Assembly (NCBI RefSeq): GCF_013116825.1
Contig: NZ_JABFNS010000065.1
Location: forward strand, 1 to 47,654
Direction: 5' to 3'
Length of the DNA: 47,654 nucleotides
DNA from: Myxococcus xanthus
GTDB lineage: Bacteria; Myxococcota; Myxococcia; Myxococcales; Myxococcaceae
In this document: piece after piece, positions 15,996-25,843 of the stretch
How positions within the stretch are numbered: the first letter of the stretch is position 1
Layout: every line of letters begins with the position of its first letter
Program-made: the position numbers and the translations under genes
The notes under the pieces: generated by a model
Seen by the model: only the letters and a program-made list of their open reading frames with translations
What the model was told of the DNA's origin: nothing
Database searches by the model: none

Positions 15996-16538
15996 CTACA
16001 TCCAACCGAGCTGGAGCCGCGCCACGTCCGACATCCGCTCCTGCCCCCAGGGTGGGTCCCAGACGAGCTCCACGCGCGTCTCCGCCACCCCTGGCACCGA
16101 GCCCACCTTGGTGCGCACGTCCTCCACCAGCACCGGCCCCATGCCGCAGCCGGGCGCGGTGAGCGTCATCTGGATGTCCACCCGCTGCCCGCCTTCCGGC
16201 AGCGGCTCCGCCTTGCACGCGTACACCAGGCCCAGCTCGACGATGTTCACCGGAATCTCCGGGTCATACACCGTGCGCAGCTGCTCCCAGACCTGCTCCT
16301 CGTTGAACTCGCTGGGGTCGCCGGCGACCTTCTCCTTGGGGGCGTACTCCTCGCCCAGCGCGCCGCCGTCCTTCTCGTCGATGCGGAAGAGCTGACCGTA
16401 GGGGTCCTGCACCGTGATGTTGCCACCGAGCGTCTGCGTCACCCGCAGCTCGGCGCCTTCGGGCAGCACCACCCGGTCCCCGCTGGGGATGATTGTCGCG
16501 GACACGTCGCGCTCCAGCACCGCCATCATTCCTCGCAT
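15996..16538 (-). CDS. sufT: SufT, Fe-S protein maturation factor (DUF59/MIP18)
   Basis: 180 residues from the ATG at 16538, with GGAGG six bases upstream; it starts 14 bases after sufU ends. The C-terminal MIP18/DUF59 domain shows YDPEIPVNIVELGLVY and MTLTAPGCGMG with the conserved Cys, then VWDPPWGQERMSDVARLQLG. The N-terminal roughly 75 residues (TIIPSGDRVVLPEGAELRVTQTLGG) are the extra domain typical of the SufT subfamily, and the length fits. SufT assists maturation of [4Fe-4S] target proteins under high demand. It is the last gene of the suf operon, which agrees with the assignment. The gene ends 18 bases from the convergent DJ-1 gene. Confidence 0.95.
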   Translation of the reverse strand: MRGMMAVLERDVSATIIPSGDRVVLPEGAELRVTQTLGGNITVQDPYGQLFRIDEKDGGALGEEYAPKEKVAGDPSEFNEEQVWEQLRTVYDPEIPVNIVELGLVYACKAEPLPEGGQRVDIQMTLTAPGCGMGPVLVEDVRTKVGSVPGVAETRVELVWDPPWGQERMSDVARLQLGWM

Positions 16539-16552
16539 GTGGCCCTCCACCC

Positions 16553-17011
16553 CTACTCCGTGGACACGGCCTCGCCGTGTCCCTCCAATGCCGCGCGCAG
16601 CGTGTGCCAGGCCAGGCTGGCGCACTTCACCCGCGCGGGAAACTCACTGACGCCGGACAGCACCGCCAGCTTGCCCAGCGCGTCCACGTCCACCGACTCC
16701 GGACCTTCCGTCACCAGCTTGTGGACGCGCTCGAAGAGGTCCTCCGCCTCCGCGCGCGTCCGGTCCTTCACCGCCCCCGTCATCAACGACGCGGACGCCT
16801 TGGAGATGGCGCAGCCCTGGCCCTGGAAGGCCACGTCCTTGATGACGCCGCCCTCCACCTTCAGCGTCACCACCAACTGGTCACCGCACAGCGGGTTGTG
16901 GCCCGCCGCCTCCGCGGTGGCGCCCTCCACCACGCGGTAGTTGCGCGGCCGCTTGGAGTGCTCCAGCACGACCTCTTGATAGAGGTCCTTCAAGTCATCT
17001 GACGCACTCAC
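16553..17011 (-). CDS. sufU: SufU, zinc-dependent sulfur-transfer protein
   Basis: 152 residues. The IscU-like fold has the three Cys of SufU/IscU in place: C42 (HNPLCGDQ, with D44), C67 (GQGCAIS) and C130 (RVKCASLAW). The stretch of about 20 residues between C67 and C130 that distinguishes SufU from IscU is present (VKDRTRAEAEDLFERVHKLV), so SufU is the better call. SufU docks on SufS, accepts persulfide via a Zn-bound Cys and relays sulfur to SufBCD. Its ATG overlaps the sufS stop by 4 bases. This pairing is best known from Firmicutes but occurs elsewhere. Confidence 0.95.
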   Translation of the reverse strand: MSASDDLKDLYQEVVLEHSKRPRNYRVVEGATAEAAGHNPLCGDQLVVTLKVEGGVIKDVAFQGQGCAISKASASLMTGAVKDRTRAEAEDLFERVHKLVTEGPESVDVDALGKLAVLSGVSEFPARVKCASLAWHTLRAALEGHGEAVSTE

Positions 17012-18231
17012 TGGAACACCTCCAGGACCTTGTGCAGGGCACGGACGAGCGCGTCCACGTCCTCGCGCGTGTTGTAGAGCGCCAGCGACGCCCGGGACGT
17101 GGCCGGCACCTTGAAGTGCTGCATCACCGGCTGCGCGCAGTGGTGGCCCGTGCGGATGCAGATGCCCTCGCGGTCCAGGATGGTGCCCACGTCGTGCGGG
17201 TGGACATCCGCCAGCATGAAGGACAACACAGCGGACTTCTCGCGCGCCGTGCCCACCATGCGCAGCCCCGGCACCGACGCCAGCGCCTTCGTGGCATAGG
17301 CCAGCAGCTCCCGGTCGTGCGCGGCGACGTTCTCCATCCCCAGCGCCTCCAGATAGCGGATGGCCGCCGCCAACCCCACCGCGCCCTCCAGGTTGGGCGT
17401 GCCCGCCTCGAAGCGGTACGGCACCCGGTTGTACGTCACCTTCTCCATCGTCACGGAGAGGATCATGTCGCCGCCCCCCTGATAGGGCGGCATGGCCTCC
17501 AGGCGCTCCTTGCGGCCGTACAGCACGCCGATGCCGGTGGGGCCGAACATCTTGTGCCCGCTGAAGGCGTAGAAGTCGCAGCCCAGGTCCTGCACGTCCA
17601 CGGGGAAGTGCGTCACCGCCTGTGCGCCGTCCACCAGCACGGGGACGCCCTTCGCGTGGGCCCGCCGCGTGAGCTCCTTCACCGGCACCACCGTGCCCAG
17701 CGCGTTGGACACGTGCGTCACCGCGAGGATGCGGGTGCGCTCCGTCAGCAGCGCGTCCACGGCGTCCAGCACCAGCTCGCCCCGGTCATCCACGGGGATG
17801 ACCTTGAGCACGGCGCCCGTCTGCTCGCACAGCATCCGCCAGGGGACGATGTTGGCGTGGTGCTCCATCTGGGTGATGAGCACCTCGTCCCCGGCGCCGA
17901 TGTGCTTGCGCCCGTACGTCTGCGCCACCAGGTTGATGGCCTCGGTGGTGCCACGCACGAAGACGACTTCCTTCGCGTCCCGGGCGTTGATGAAGCGGCG
18001 CACCGTCTCGCGCGCGCCCTCGTACGCCTCCGTGGCGCGCTCGGACAACACGTGGACGCCGCGGTGCACGTTGGCGTTGTCGTGCTGGTAGAAGCGCACC
18101 AGCGCGTCGATGACGGCCTGCGGCTTCTGCGCCGTGGCGGCGCTGTCCAGGTACACCAGCGGCCGGCCCCGCACCTCCTGGTGGAGGATGGGGAAGTCCT
18201 TGCGGACCTGGTTCACGTCGAAGCCGCTCAT
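17008..18231 (-). CDS. sufS: SufS, group II cysteine desulfurase
   Basis: 407 residues from the ATG at 18231 (a longer open frame upstream is a shadow of sufD). PLP enzyme of the NifS/SufS class: QMEHHANIVPW, VDGAQAVTHFPVDV, Schiff-base lysine K227 in FSGHKMFGPTG, and the persulfide Cys C365 in RTGHHCAQPVM. The short RxGHHCA context marks group II (SufS), which needs a sulfur acceptor such as SufU or SufE; sufU follows with a 4-base overlap. It takes sulfur from L-cysteine and forms alanine. Its start overlaps the sufD stop by 4 bases. Length is normal for the family. Confidence 0.97.
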   Translation of the reverse strand: MSGFDVNQVRKDFPILHQEVRGRPLVYLDSAATAQKPQAVIDALVRFYQHDNANVHRGVHVLSERATEAYEGARETVRRFINARDAKEVVFVRGTTEAINLVAQTYGRKHIGAGDEVLITQMEHHANIVPWRMLCEQTGAVLKVIPVDDRGELVLDAVDALLTERTRILAVTHVSNALGTVVPVKELTRRAHAKGVPVLVDGAQAVTHFPVDVQDLGCDFYAFSGHKMFGPTGIGVLYGRKERLEAMPPYQGGGDMILSVTMEKVTYNRVPYRFEAGTPNLEGAVGLAAAIRYLEALGMENVAAHDRELLAYATKALASVPGLRMVGTAREKSAVLSFMLADVHPHDVGTILDREGICIRTGHHCAQPVMQHFKVPATSRASLALYNTREDVDALVRALHKVLEVFQ

Positions 18232-19568
18232 GCCGTCACCTCGCGCTGCGCCGCGCCCGGCAGCTTCGAGGCCAGGAGCGCTTCGATGTTCGCGCGCACA
18301 GGGCCAGCGGGCACCGCCTCCACCACCTCGCGAGCGAAGGCGTAGGTGAGCAGCCGCTCCGCCTCTGCCTGGGGCACGCCGCGCGAGCGCAGGTAGAACA
18401 GCGCCTGCGCGTCCAGCCGCCCCACCGCCGCGCCGTGCGCGCACTTCACGTCGTCCGCGAAGATTTCCAGCTGAGGCCGTGCGTCCGCCTGCGCCGACTC
18501 CGACAGCAGCAGGTTGCGGTTCTGCTGCCGCGAGTCCGTGCGCTGCGCGTCCTGCCGCACGCGGATGAGCCCGTGGAAGGTGCCGCGTGAATGGCCATCC
18601 AGCACGCCCTTGTACAGCTCGCGGCTGGTGCACCGGGGCACCGCATGGTCCAGCGCCGTGCGGTTGTCCAGGTGCTGCGCGCCCTGCCCCACGTACAGGC
18701 CATTCAACGTCGCGTCGCCACCCTCGCCCGCGAAGGCCGCGTGGACCTCGTTGCGCGCCATGGCCCCACCAAAGGCGAAGGCGTGCGAGGCGAAGCGGCT
18801 GTCCCGCCCCTGCCGCGCATGGAGCGCGCCCACGTGCAGCGCCGCGTCCGCCTCCACCTGGAGCTTGTAGTGGTGGAGGCTGGCGTTGTCGCCCAGCGTC
18901 ACCTCCGTCACCGCGTTGGTGAACGTCGCCGCCGAGCCCGCGGGGCCCGCGCTGGCATACGTCTCCACCAGCGTCGCTTCGCTGCTCTCCCCCGCCACCA
19001 CGAGGATGCGCGGGCTGGACAGCACCGGCGCGTCGCCGCGCGTGAGGAACACCACCTGCACGGGCACCTCGCTCAGCGCGCCCGGCGCCAGCCGCAACAG
19101 CACGCCCTCTTCCAGCAGCGCCGCGTTGAGCGCGGTGAAGGCGTGCTCGTTCGCCAGGGCCCGCTGCCCCAGCAAGGACTCCAGCAGCTCGCCGTCCTCA
19201 CGCACCGCGTCCCGCAGCGGCTTCAGCGTCAGTCCGCGCGGCAGGCCCGCCACGGACGACAGCTCCGGCGCCAGCCGCCCGTCCACAAACACCAACCGGG
19301 GCCCCGGCAGGCCCAGCCGCGCGACCACCGCCGACAGGTGGGCGCTGTCCCGGGGCACATCCGTCCGTGGAATGAACGCGCCTTCCGCGATGGCCCCCAG
19401 CCGGGAGTACTTCCACGCCTCGTCACGCGTCGTGGGCAGGCCCTGCCGCTCGAAGTGGCCCAGGGCATCGGCGCGCAGGCGCTTGAGCCACTGCGGCGCG
19501 GACGCCTGCTCGGGCGCCGCCTGGAAGCGCGTGGCCACGTCCAGGTAGTGCGCCAGGGCGGCCGTCAT
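18228..19568 (-). CDS. sufD: SufD, Fe-S scaffold subunit
   Basis: 446 residues, normal for SufD. Seen: the N-terminal helical part with PTTRDEAWKYSRLGAI, the right-handed beta-helix core shared with SufB (for example GDNASLHHYKLQVEADAALH), and the C-terminal signature IFADDVKCAHGAAVGRLD followed by FYLRSRGVPQAEAERLLTYAF. The His of KCAHGA corresponds to the cluster-ligand His described for SufD in E. coli. It forms the SufBC2D complex in the cytoplasm. The start overlaps the sufC stop and the stop overlaps the sufS start, each by 4 bases, so translation is coupled along the operon. Confidence 0.96.
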   Translation of the reverse strand: MTAALAHYLDVATRFQAAPEQASAPQWLKRLRADALGHFERQGLPTTRDEAWKYSRLGAIAEGAFIPRTDVPRDSAHLSAVVARLGLPGPRLVFVDGRLAPELSSVAGLPRGLTLKPLRDAVREDGELLESLLGQRALANEHAFTALNAALLEEGVLLRLAPGALSEVPVQVVFLTRGDAPVLSSPRILVVAGESSEATLVETYASAGPAGSAATFTNAVTEVTLGDNASLHHYKLQVEADAALHVGALHARQGRDSRFASHAFAFGGAMARNEVHAAFAGEGGDATLNGLYVGQGAQHLDNRTALDHAVPRCTSRELYKGVLDGHSRGTFHGLIRVRQDAQRTDSRQQNRNLLLSESAQADARPQLEIFADDVKCAHGAAVGRLDAQALFYLRSRGVPQAEAERLLTYAFAREVVEAVPAGPVRANIEALLASKLPGAAQREVTA

Positions 19569-20347
19569 CGCCGTGCCTCCGCCGTCGCCTTCTTTCCACC
19601 GTCCAGCCCCAGCCAGCCGTAGCCCTTCTCCTCCAGCTCCAGCGCCAGCTCTCGCCCGCCGGAGCGGACGATGCGGCCCGCCGCGATGACGTGCACCTTG
19701 TCCGGGACGATGTAGTCGAGCAGCCGCTGGTAGTGCGTAATCAGCACCATGCCGCGCTCGGGCGAGCGCAGCGCGTTGACGCCGCCCGCCACCGTGCGCA
19801 GCGCGTCGATGTCCAGGCCGGAGTCCGTCTCGTCGAGGATGGCCAGCCGCGGCTCCAGCACCGCCATCTGGAAAATCTCGTTGCGCTTCTTCTCCCCGCC
19901 GGAGAAGCCCTCGTTCACCGAGCGGTTCATGAAGGCCGCGTCGAGCTGCACCAGCTTCGACTTCTCCTTGGCCAGTTGGAGGAAGTCCATGGCGTCCAGC
20001 TCCTCCAGCCCCTTCGCGCGGCGCTGCGCGTTGAGCGCGGTGCGAAGGAAGTGGATGTTGCCCACGCCCGGAATCTCCACCGGGTACTGGAAGGCGAGGA
20101 ACACGCCCGCGGCGGCGCGGGCCTCGGGCGACAGCTCCAGCAGCGGCTTGCCGTCGAACAGCACCTCGCCCTGCGTCACCTCGTAGCCGTCACGGCCCGC
20201 CAGCACGCTGGCCAGCGTGCTCTTCCCGGAGCCGTTGGGGCCCATGATGGCGTGGACCTCGCCGGGCGCGACCTCCAGGTCGATGCCCTTGAGGATGTCC
20301 TTGCCCGCCACGCGGGCGTGCAGGTTGCGAACAGTCAAAAGCGCCAT
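19565..20347 (-). CDS. sufC: SufC, ABC-type ATPase of the Suf complex
   Basis: 260 residues from the ATG at 20347, two bases after the sufB stop. Non-transport ABC ATPase: Walker A GPNGSGKST (36-44), Q loop FLAFQYPVEIPGV, signature FSGGEKKRNEI (148-158) and Walker B LAILDETDSGLD (168-179). The FSGGEKKRNEI form and the ETDSGLD tail are diagnostic of SufC rather than a transporter. ATP hydrolysis drives rearrangement of SufB-SufD to build clusters. The open frame continues upstream over sufB but is not coding there. Confidence 0.97.
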   Translation of the reverse strand: MALLTVRNLHARVAGKDILKGIDLEVAPGEVHAIMGPNGSGKSTLASVLAGRDGYEVTQGEVLFDGKPLLELSPEARAAAGVFLAFQYPVEIPGVGNIHFLRTALNAQRRAKGLEELDAMDFLQLAKEKSKLVQLDAAFMNRSVNEGFSGGEKKRNEIFQMAVLEPRLAILDETDSGLDIDALRTVAGGVNALRSPERGMVLITHYQRLLDYIVPDKVHVIAAGRIVRSGGRELALELEEKGYGWLGLDGGKKATAEARR

Positions 20348-20349
20348 GC

Positions 20350-21782
<1,433 letters not shown>

Positions 21783-21786
<4 letters not shown>

Positions 21787-22301
21787 GAGCGGACTCCTGT
21801 CGCGGAAGCGGAAGGGGGGTGGCCAGCGGCCGGGGAAGGCGCCGGACGAGAGGGCGTCCCCAGGCCCACGAGGCGCTCTGGCACGCGGGGCGCGGGGGCG
21901 ATGAGGTCCGCCAGCGTCAGCCGCCCCAGGGCCTCCTGGATGGCGTCGTTGATGAGGCGCCAGTGGCCCCGCACCTGGCAGACGGACTCCAGCTCGCAGG
22001 GCGCACCCCCGGAGGTGTGGACGCCACACTCCGTGAGGGCGACCGGCCCCTCGAGCGCGGTGACCAGTTCGGCCAGCGGAAGCTCATGGGCCGGGCGTGC
22101 CAGTCCGTAGCCGCCGTTGGCGCCACGGTGCGACACCACGAGCGCCGCCTGGAGCAGGCTCTTGAGCACCTTGCTGGCCGAGGGAAGTGGCACGCGCGTG
22201 CGCGCCGCCAGCTCACGGGTGGTGCGCGTGTCACCCTCCGCGCGAGCCAGCTCGGTCATCAGCACGATGCCGTAGTCGGTCATCTTGCTCATCCGGAGCA
22301 T
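21783..22301 (-). CDS. Rrf2-family transcriptional regulator heading the suf operon
   Basis: 172 residues from the ATG at 22301 (AGGAG about 11 bases upstream); ATGs at 22292 and 22283 are alternatives. Winged helix-turn-helix: [57 protein letters not shown]. Three Cys, C92, C102 and C108 ([18 protein letters not shown]), sit where IscR-type proteins bind an Fe-S cluster, though the first spacing is wider than in E. coli IscR. A Pro/Ala-rich tail follows. As the first gene of the suf operon, overlapping sufB by 4 bases, it most likely represses the operon when cluster supply is adequate. SufR-like or IscR-like by role; the exact orthology is not settled. Confidence 0.93.
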
Positions 22302-22336
22302 GGGTGCGGGTGTCTCCTCTCTGGGTCCAGGCGCCG

Positions 22337-22356
22337 AAAAACCTCGGGCCACGAGG
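22337..22356 (-). terminator. Attenuator-like hairpin in the suf operon leader
   Basis: On the minus strand, CCTCG (22356-22352), loop TGGCC, CGAGG (22346-22342), then TTTTT (22341-22337). A short GC stem with a clean T run lies 36 bases before the rrf2 ATG, inside the likely leader of the suf transcript. It could act as a weak terminator or attenuator. The stem is only 5 bp, so chance is possible. Confidence 0.4.
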
Positions 22357-22372
22357 ACCTCATATGTAATCA

Positions 22373-22387
22373 GGACCGTTTCAGTCC
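22373..22387. promoter_or_regulatory. Inverted repeat, candidate Rrf2 operator
   Basis: GGAC, seven bases, GTCC (22373-22387), in the 183-base divergent region between rrf2 and the LivK-like gene, in an AT-richer patch next to CATATGTAAT. Position and dyad symmetry suit an operator for the Rrf2 protein. It does not match the E. coli IscR consensus in any way I can assert. Confidence 0.35.
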
Positions 22388-22484
22388 ACATTGCAATTTG
22401 AATCCGTCCCTGAAGCGCCGCTGGTTGGAGGGCGGGAGGGAGAGGGATAGGGTGACGCCACCGTCCCCCGGAGGAACCTTGCCG

Positions 22485-23669
22485 ATGCGCCGTCCCCTGA
22501 TGCTGCTCGCGACCCTGGCCCTGGCCGTGGTGGCCTGCGAGAAGAAGAACGCGCCCGCCGCGCCCTCGCCGGAGGGGCAGGCGACCGGGGCACCGGCCGC
22601 TCCGGTGGACTCGAACACGATTCTGCTGGGTGAGGTCGGCAGCCTCACGGGGAGCGAGGCGACCTTCGGGGTGTCCGCGCGCAACGGCATCGAGCTGGCG
22701 CTGAACGAGGCCAACGAGGCGGGCGGCGTGAAGGGCAAGAAGCTCCTGGTGCGCGTCTACGACAGCCAGGGCCGGCCGGAGGAAGGCGCCCAGGCCGTGA
22801 CGCGCCTCATCACCCAGGACAAGGTGGTGGCGATTCTGGGCGAGGCGGCGTCGTCGGTGTCCATGGCCATGGCGGAGAAGGCGCAGGCGGGCAAGGTGCC
22901 CATGGTGACGCCCACGTCCACCGCGCCGGAAGTGACGCAGAAGGGCGACTACATCTTCCGCGTCTGCTTCATCGACCCCTTCCAGGGGCTCGCCATGGCG
23001 AAGTTCGCGCGGGAGAACCTGAAGCTGTCCCGCGTGGCGGTGCTGCGCGACAACAAGAGCGCGTTCTCCATGGGCCTGGCGGACGTGTTCACCACCAGGT
23101 TCAAGGAGTTCGGCGGCGAGGTGCCGGGCGACGAGAGCTACTCCAAGGGCGACACGGACTTCCGCGCGCAGCTGACGTCCCTCAAGCGGCTGAAGCCGGA
23201 CGCCGTCTTCGTCCCTGGCTACTACACGGACGTGGGCATCATCGCGCGGCAGGCGCGTGAAATCGGGCTCAAGGTGCCGCTGCTCGGCGGCGACGGCTGG
23301 GACTCCGACAAGCTGTACGAGCTGGGCGGCTCCGCGCTGGAGGGCAGCTACTTCGCCAACCACTACTCGCCGGACAACCCGGACCCGCTGCTCCAGAAGT
23401 TCCTGGCCCGCTACAAGGCCACCTACGGCAGCGTGCCGGACAGCGTGGCCGCGCTGGCGTACGACGCGGCGCGGGTGACCATCGACGCCATGAAGCGCGC
23501 GCCGGACCTGAGCGGCCCTGCGCTGCGCGACGCGATTGCCGCGACGAAGGAGTTCCCGGGCGTGACGGGCAGAATCACCCTGGACGCCAACCGCGACGCG
23601 GTGAAGGAGGCCGTGGTGCTCAAGGTCTCCGGCGGCAAGGCGGAGTTCGTCACCACGGTGACGCCGTAG
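22485..23669 (+). CDS. LivK-type ABC transporter substrate-binding lipoprotein
   Basis: 394 residues from the ATG at 22485, with GGAGGA eight bases upstream. Lipoprotein signal MRRPLMLLATLALAVVAC (C18), then an Ala/Pro linker. The mature part is a type I periplasmic binding protein of the branched-chain amino-acid/amide family (Peripla_BP_6): ILLGEVGSLTGSEATFGVSA, GIELALNEANEAGGVKGKKL, VVAILGEAASSVSMAMAEKA, VPMVTPTSTAPEVT and LGGDGWDSDKLYEL. Members bind leucine-type amino acids, amides or urea. No permease or ATPase genes adjoin it, so it is an orphan binding protein that pairs with a transporter elsewhere or acts as a sensor. Divergent from the suf operon. Confidence 0.93.
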   Translation: MRRPLMLLATLALAVVACEKKNAPAAPSPEGQATGAPAAPVDSNTILLGEVGSLTGSEATFGVSARNGIELALNEANEAGGVKGKKLLVRVYDSQGRPEEGAQAVTRLITQDKVVAILGEAASSVSMAMAEKAQAGKVPMVTPTSTAPEVTQKGDYIFRVCFIDPFQGLAMAKFARENLKLSRVAVLRDNKSAFSMGLADVFTTRFKEFGGEVPGDESYSKGDTDFRAQLTSLKRLKPDAVFVPGYYTDVGIIARQAREIGLKVPLLGGDGWDSDKLYELGGSALEGSYFANHYSPDNPDPLLQKFLARYKATYGSVPDSVAALAYDAARVTIDAMKRAPDLSGPALRDAIAATKEFPGVTGRITLDANRDAVKEAVVLKVSGGKAEFVTTVTP

Positions 23670-23670
23670 C

Positions 23671-23710
23671 CCTGGGCGCCCAGGCCCCCGTGCCTCAGAT
23701 GGGGGCCTGG
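23671..23710. terminator. Bidirectional terminator-like hairpin between convergent genes
   Basis: CCAGGCCCCC (23680-23689) and GGGGGCCTGG (23701-23710) form a perfect 10-bp stem with an 11-base loop. An overlapping palindrome CCTGGGCGCCCAGG lies at 23671-23684. The stem encloses the stop codon of the minus-strand pilin-like gene. No U tract on either strand. Confidence 0.6.
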
Positions 23711-23874
23711 ATGACGTAGTAGATGGAGTTGAAGTAGCGGTGCAGCGCGTTGAGCAGCTGCACCAGGAAGGGCCACCCCATCGTGCTGAAGCCCAGCAGG
23801 GCCGCGGTGACGATGGCGTACTCCACCATGGACTGGCCGCGGGCGGACCGCGACGGACGCAGGGACTTCCTCAT
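23695..23874 (-). CDS. Flp-type pilin-like small protein
   Basis: 59 residues, too short for most gene calls. Sequence begins MRKSLRPSRSARGQSMVEYA: a basic leader, Gly13, then a hydrophobic helix with Glu at +5 and Tyr at +6 of the predicted mature protein, the hallmark of Flp/type IVb pilins cut by a prepilin peptidase. The helix continues IVTAALLGFSTMGWPFLVQLL and is followed by HRYFNSIYYVIQAPI. Its ATG overlaps the stop of the upstream 285-residue protein by 4 bases. It closes a five-gene minus-strand operon with three TadE/G-like proteins. It could be a minor pilin or a Tad pseudopilin; whether it assembles is unknown. Confidence 0.82.
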   Translation of the reverse strand: MRKSLRPSRSARGQSMVEYAIVTAALLGFSTMGWPFLVQLLNALHRYFNSIYYVIQAPI

Positions 23875-24728
23875 GGGGCAACGCTCCGGCGTAGCAGCGT
23901 GAGCTGGACCTCGACTCCCGGGCCCGGCGAGAGGCCGCGCAGCACCGCGCGGCCGCTCACGGACTCCTTGAGCACTTCGAAGGCGATGCCGTTCGGCGCC
24001 ACCGGCGCGAGCGTCCCCACCTGCCAGCCGCGCTCACGGAAGAGGGCACCGTAGCGCCGTGCCGCCGCGTCCGGCGAGTCCGCCTGGAGCTGGCCCGTCA
24101 CCACGTGGTGCGAGGCGCCCTCCAGGTTGAAGTTCACGGTGCGCGTCTCCGCGAGTTCGCCGGGCACGGGAAGCCAGTCAGGCACGGCCGCCGCCCGCGC
24201 CAGCATGGCGCCCACCTGGCCGGCGGAGACGAACACCAGCGTCTCCCCCCCTTGCGCCAGTGTGGACACCAGCCGCACCTCTTCCGTGGCGGCGCTCCAG
24301 TAGCCCACGTAGCCGCCCTTCTCTCCGTGGCGTTGGTGCAGCACCGGCAGCCCCTTGGCGAGCAGCGCCTGCGTGTAGTGCTCCAGGACCTTCGCGGGCG
24401 CGTCTTGCGTGGAGAACCACGCCACCGCCATGGGCGCCCCGGGCCCCAGGTAGTCGGCGGCGAGCGGTTCGGGACGGGTGGCGTTGGGGTACGGCGGGAA
24501 GTGGACCAGTGCCCGCTGGAGGATGGCCTCCTCCGCGGGCGTGCGCCCCCACCCACGGGAGGATGTCTCCACGTCGGTGCCCAGCTCCGGCGGGCTCCAT
24601 TCCTGATGGCTGTCGCTGCCCCGGTAGACGGCGTGCTCCCATGAGAAGCCGATGAGACCGCCCACCACCGCCACGGAGAAGAGCAGCGCGGGAATCCGGA
24701 CGACGGGGCGCGAGGCGGCAACGGGCAT
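23871..24728 (-). CDS. Exported membrane-anchored protein of the pseudopilin operon, with internal duplication
   Basis: 285 residues from the ATG at 24728, which overlaps the upstream stop by one base (TGATG). One N-terminal TM helix (about 11-29), then an external part of about 255 residues. That part seems to hold two related alpha/beta units: one with FSTQDAPAKVLEHYTQALLA KGLPVL, the other with LQADSPDAAARRYGALFRE RGWQVG, each a strand, a helix ending 'Y..~l...G', and two or three strands. No known family is recognised. Tight coupling to TadE/G-like genes above and a Flp-like gene below suggests an assembly or periplasmic partner of the pseudopilins. Function is inference only. Confidence 0.78.
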   Translation of the reverse strand: MPVAASRPVVRIPALLFSVAVVGGLIGFSWEHAVYRGSDSHQEWSPPELGTDVETSSRGWGRTPAEEAILQRALVHFPPYPNATRPEPLAADYLGPGAPMAVAWFSTQDAPAKVLEHYTQALLAKGLPVLHQRHGEKGGYVGYWSAATEEVRLVSTLAQGGETLVFVSAGQVGAMLARAAAVPDWLPVPGELAETRTVNFNLEGASHHVVTGQLQADSPDAAARRYGALFRERGWQVGTLAPVAPNGIAFEVLKESVSGRAVLRGLSPGPGVEVQLTLLRRSVAP

Positions 24729-25843
24729 CAGCACGACTCCGACCTCGCGCACCCCAGATACCAGTTGCCACGCGCCTCGTAGGTGCGCTGGTTGTTGTTG
24801 CGCCCCCAGTCCTGCCACTCGTTGCTGAAGTAGCCCTGGCGGCGGCCTCCCTGCTGCTCGATTTGCTCCACGGCGCCGTCACCGCTCTGGTCGGGCTTGA
24901 TGGCGAGGCTGGGATTGCGAGGATCGTCCCCAGGCGTCCTGTAGCTCTGGGACTCCAGCCTCAGGCTGTCATGGAGGAGCCCCGAGTTGATGGCCTGGTT
25001 CACCAACCGCTCGGACGCGCTCGACATGTCGGTGAAGCCGCTGTTGTCCTCGTTCTGGTAGAGCTGGGTGACGCGCTCGTGCATCCCTCGCCCACCCGCG
25101 GTGCCCGGCCGCACGTCCGCGTGCTCCGTGAGCGCCCAGGTGTCGGTGAGGATGGCAATCTGCTCCCAGGGGAGCAGGTAGACGTTGTCGCCGCGGGCAT
25201 GGCCCTCCGGGAGATTTTCGCCCGTTGCGTTTCTGTGGATGCCGTTGGCCCGCTCCTGCTTCTCCTTGGCCAGCTTCACCTCGGAGAATTCCGGCAGGAA
25301 CGACTCCGGCAAGAGGTAGTTCTGGACGCCCAGGCGCGCGGAACACCGGATGAGGCCACCCCGCCCGAAGGTGTCCATGAAGGACTGGTGGAGTGAGACT
25401 CCGTACGCGCCCACGGCCTGTGCATCCAGGGTGCAGTACACCTGCCGTGCGCCAGGATTGAGCCAGCACGCATGGGCGACAACGTCCGTGTGGTGGTCTT
25501 CTGAATCGGGAGTAGCGCTGCACTCCGGACCCTTTCCTGGGCCGTAGCTGTCGATACCCGACTCGTGGTCGCAGTACATGTACCGCGAATAGGCCTGCGC
25601 CATCTCGAAGCCGGAGAAGGCCTCCGTCGTCGTCCCCCCGTCCTCCGTCGCGACGCTCTCGGGCTCCTTCTCATAGTCCAGGACGGTGTAGTCCCAGGCC
25701 GTGGACAGGGAGGTCTCCTGCGAGTCCAACATGTGGCGCAGCAGGTCGAAGAGGAACAGCGAGTAGAGGAACACGGGGACGATGACGAGCATGCACACCG
25801 CCATCTCCACGGCCGCGGCACCTCGCCTGGATGCGCGCTTCAC
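24728..25843 (-). CDS. TadE-like pseudopilin
   Basis: 371 residues. N-terminus MKRASRRGAAAVEMAVCMLV is a prepilin-like leader: basic stretch, Gly8, and Glu13 at +5 of the predicted mature form, then a long hydrophobic helix (to about residue 34). The large external domain is acidic and polar, without a recognised fold, and ends with two Cys (CARSESC). TadE/TadF pseudopilins normally have about 150-250 residues, so this one carries an enlarged external domain. Its start overlaps the upstream Tad-domain protein stop by 4 bases. Predicted to be processed by a prepilin peptidase and to work with Tad or a similar secretion system. Confidence 0.82.
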   Translation of the reverse strand: MKRASRRGAAAVEMAVCMLVIVPVFLYSLFLFDLLRHMLDSQETSLSTAWDYTVLDYEKEPESVATEDGGTTTEAFSGFEMAQAYSRYMYCDHESGIDSYGPGKGPECSATPDSEDHHTDVVAHACWLNPGARQVYCTLDAQAVGAYGVSLHQSFMDTFGRGGLIRCSARLGVQNYLLPESFLPEFSEVKLAKEKQERANGIHRNATGENLPEGHARGDNVYLLPWEQIAILTDTWALTEHADVRPGTAGGRGMHERVTQLYQNEDNSGFTDMSSASERLVNQAINSGLLHDSLRLESQSYRTPGDDPRNPSLAIKPDQSGDGAVEQIEQQGGRRQGYFSNEWQDWGRNNNQRTYEARGNWYLGCARSESC

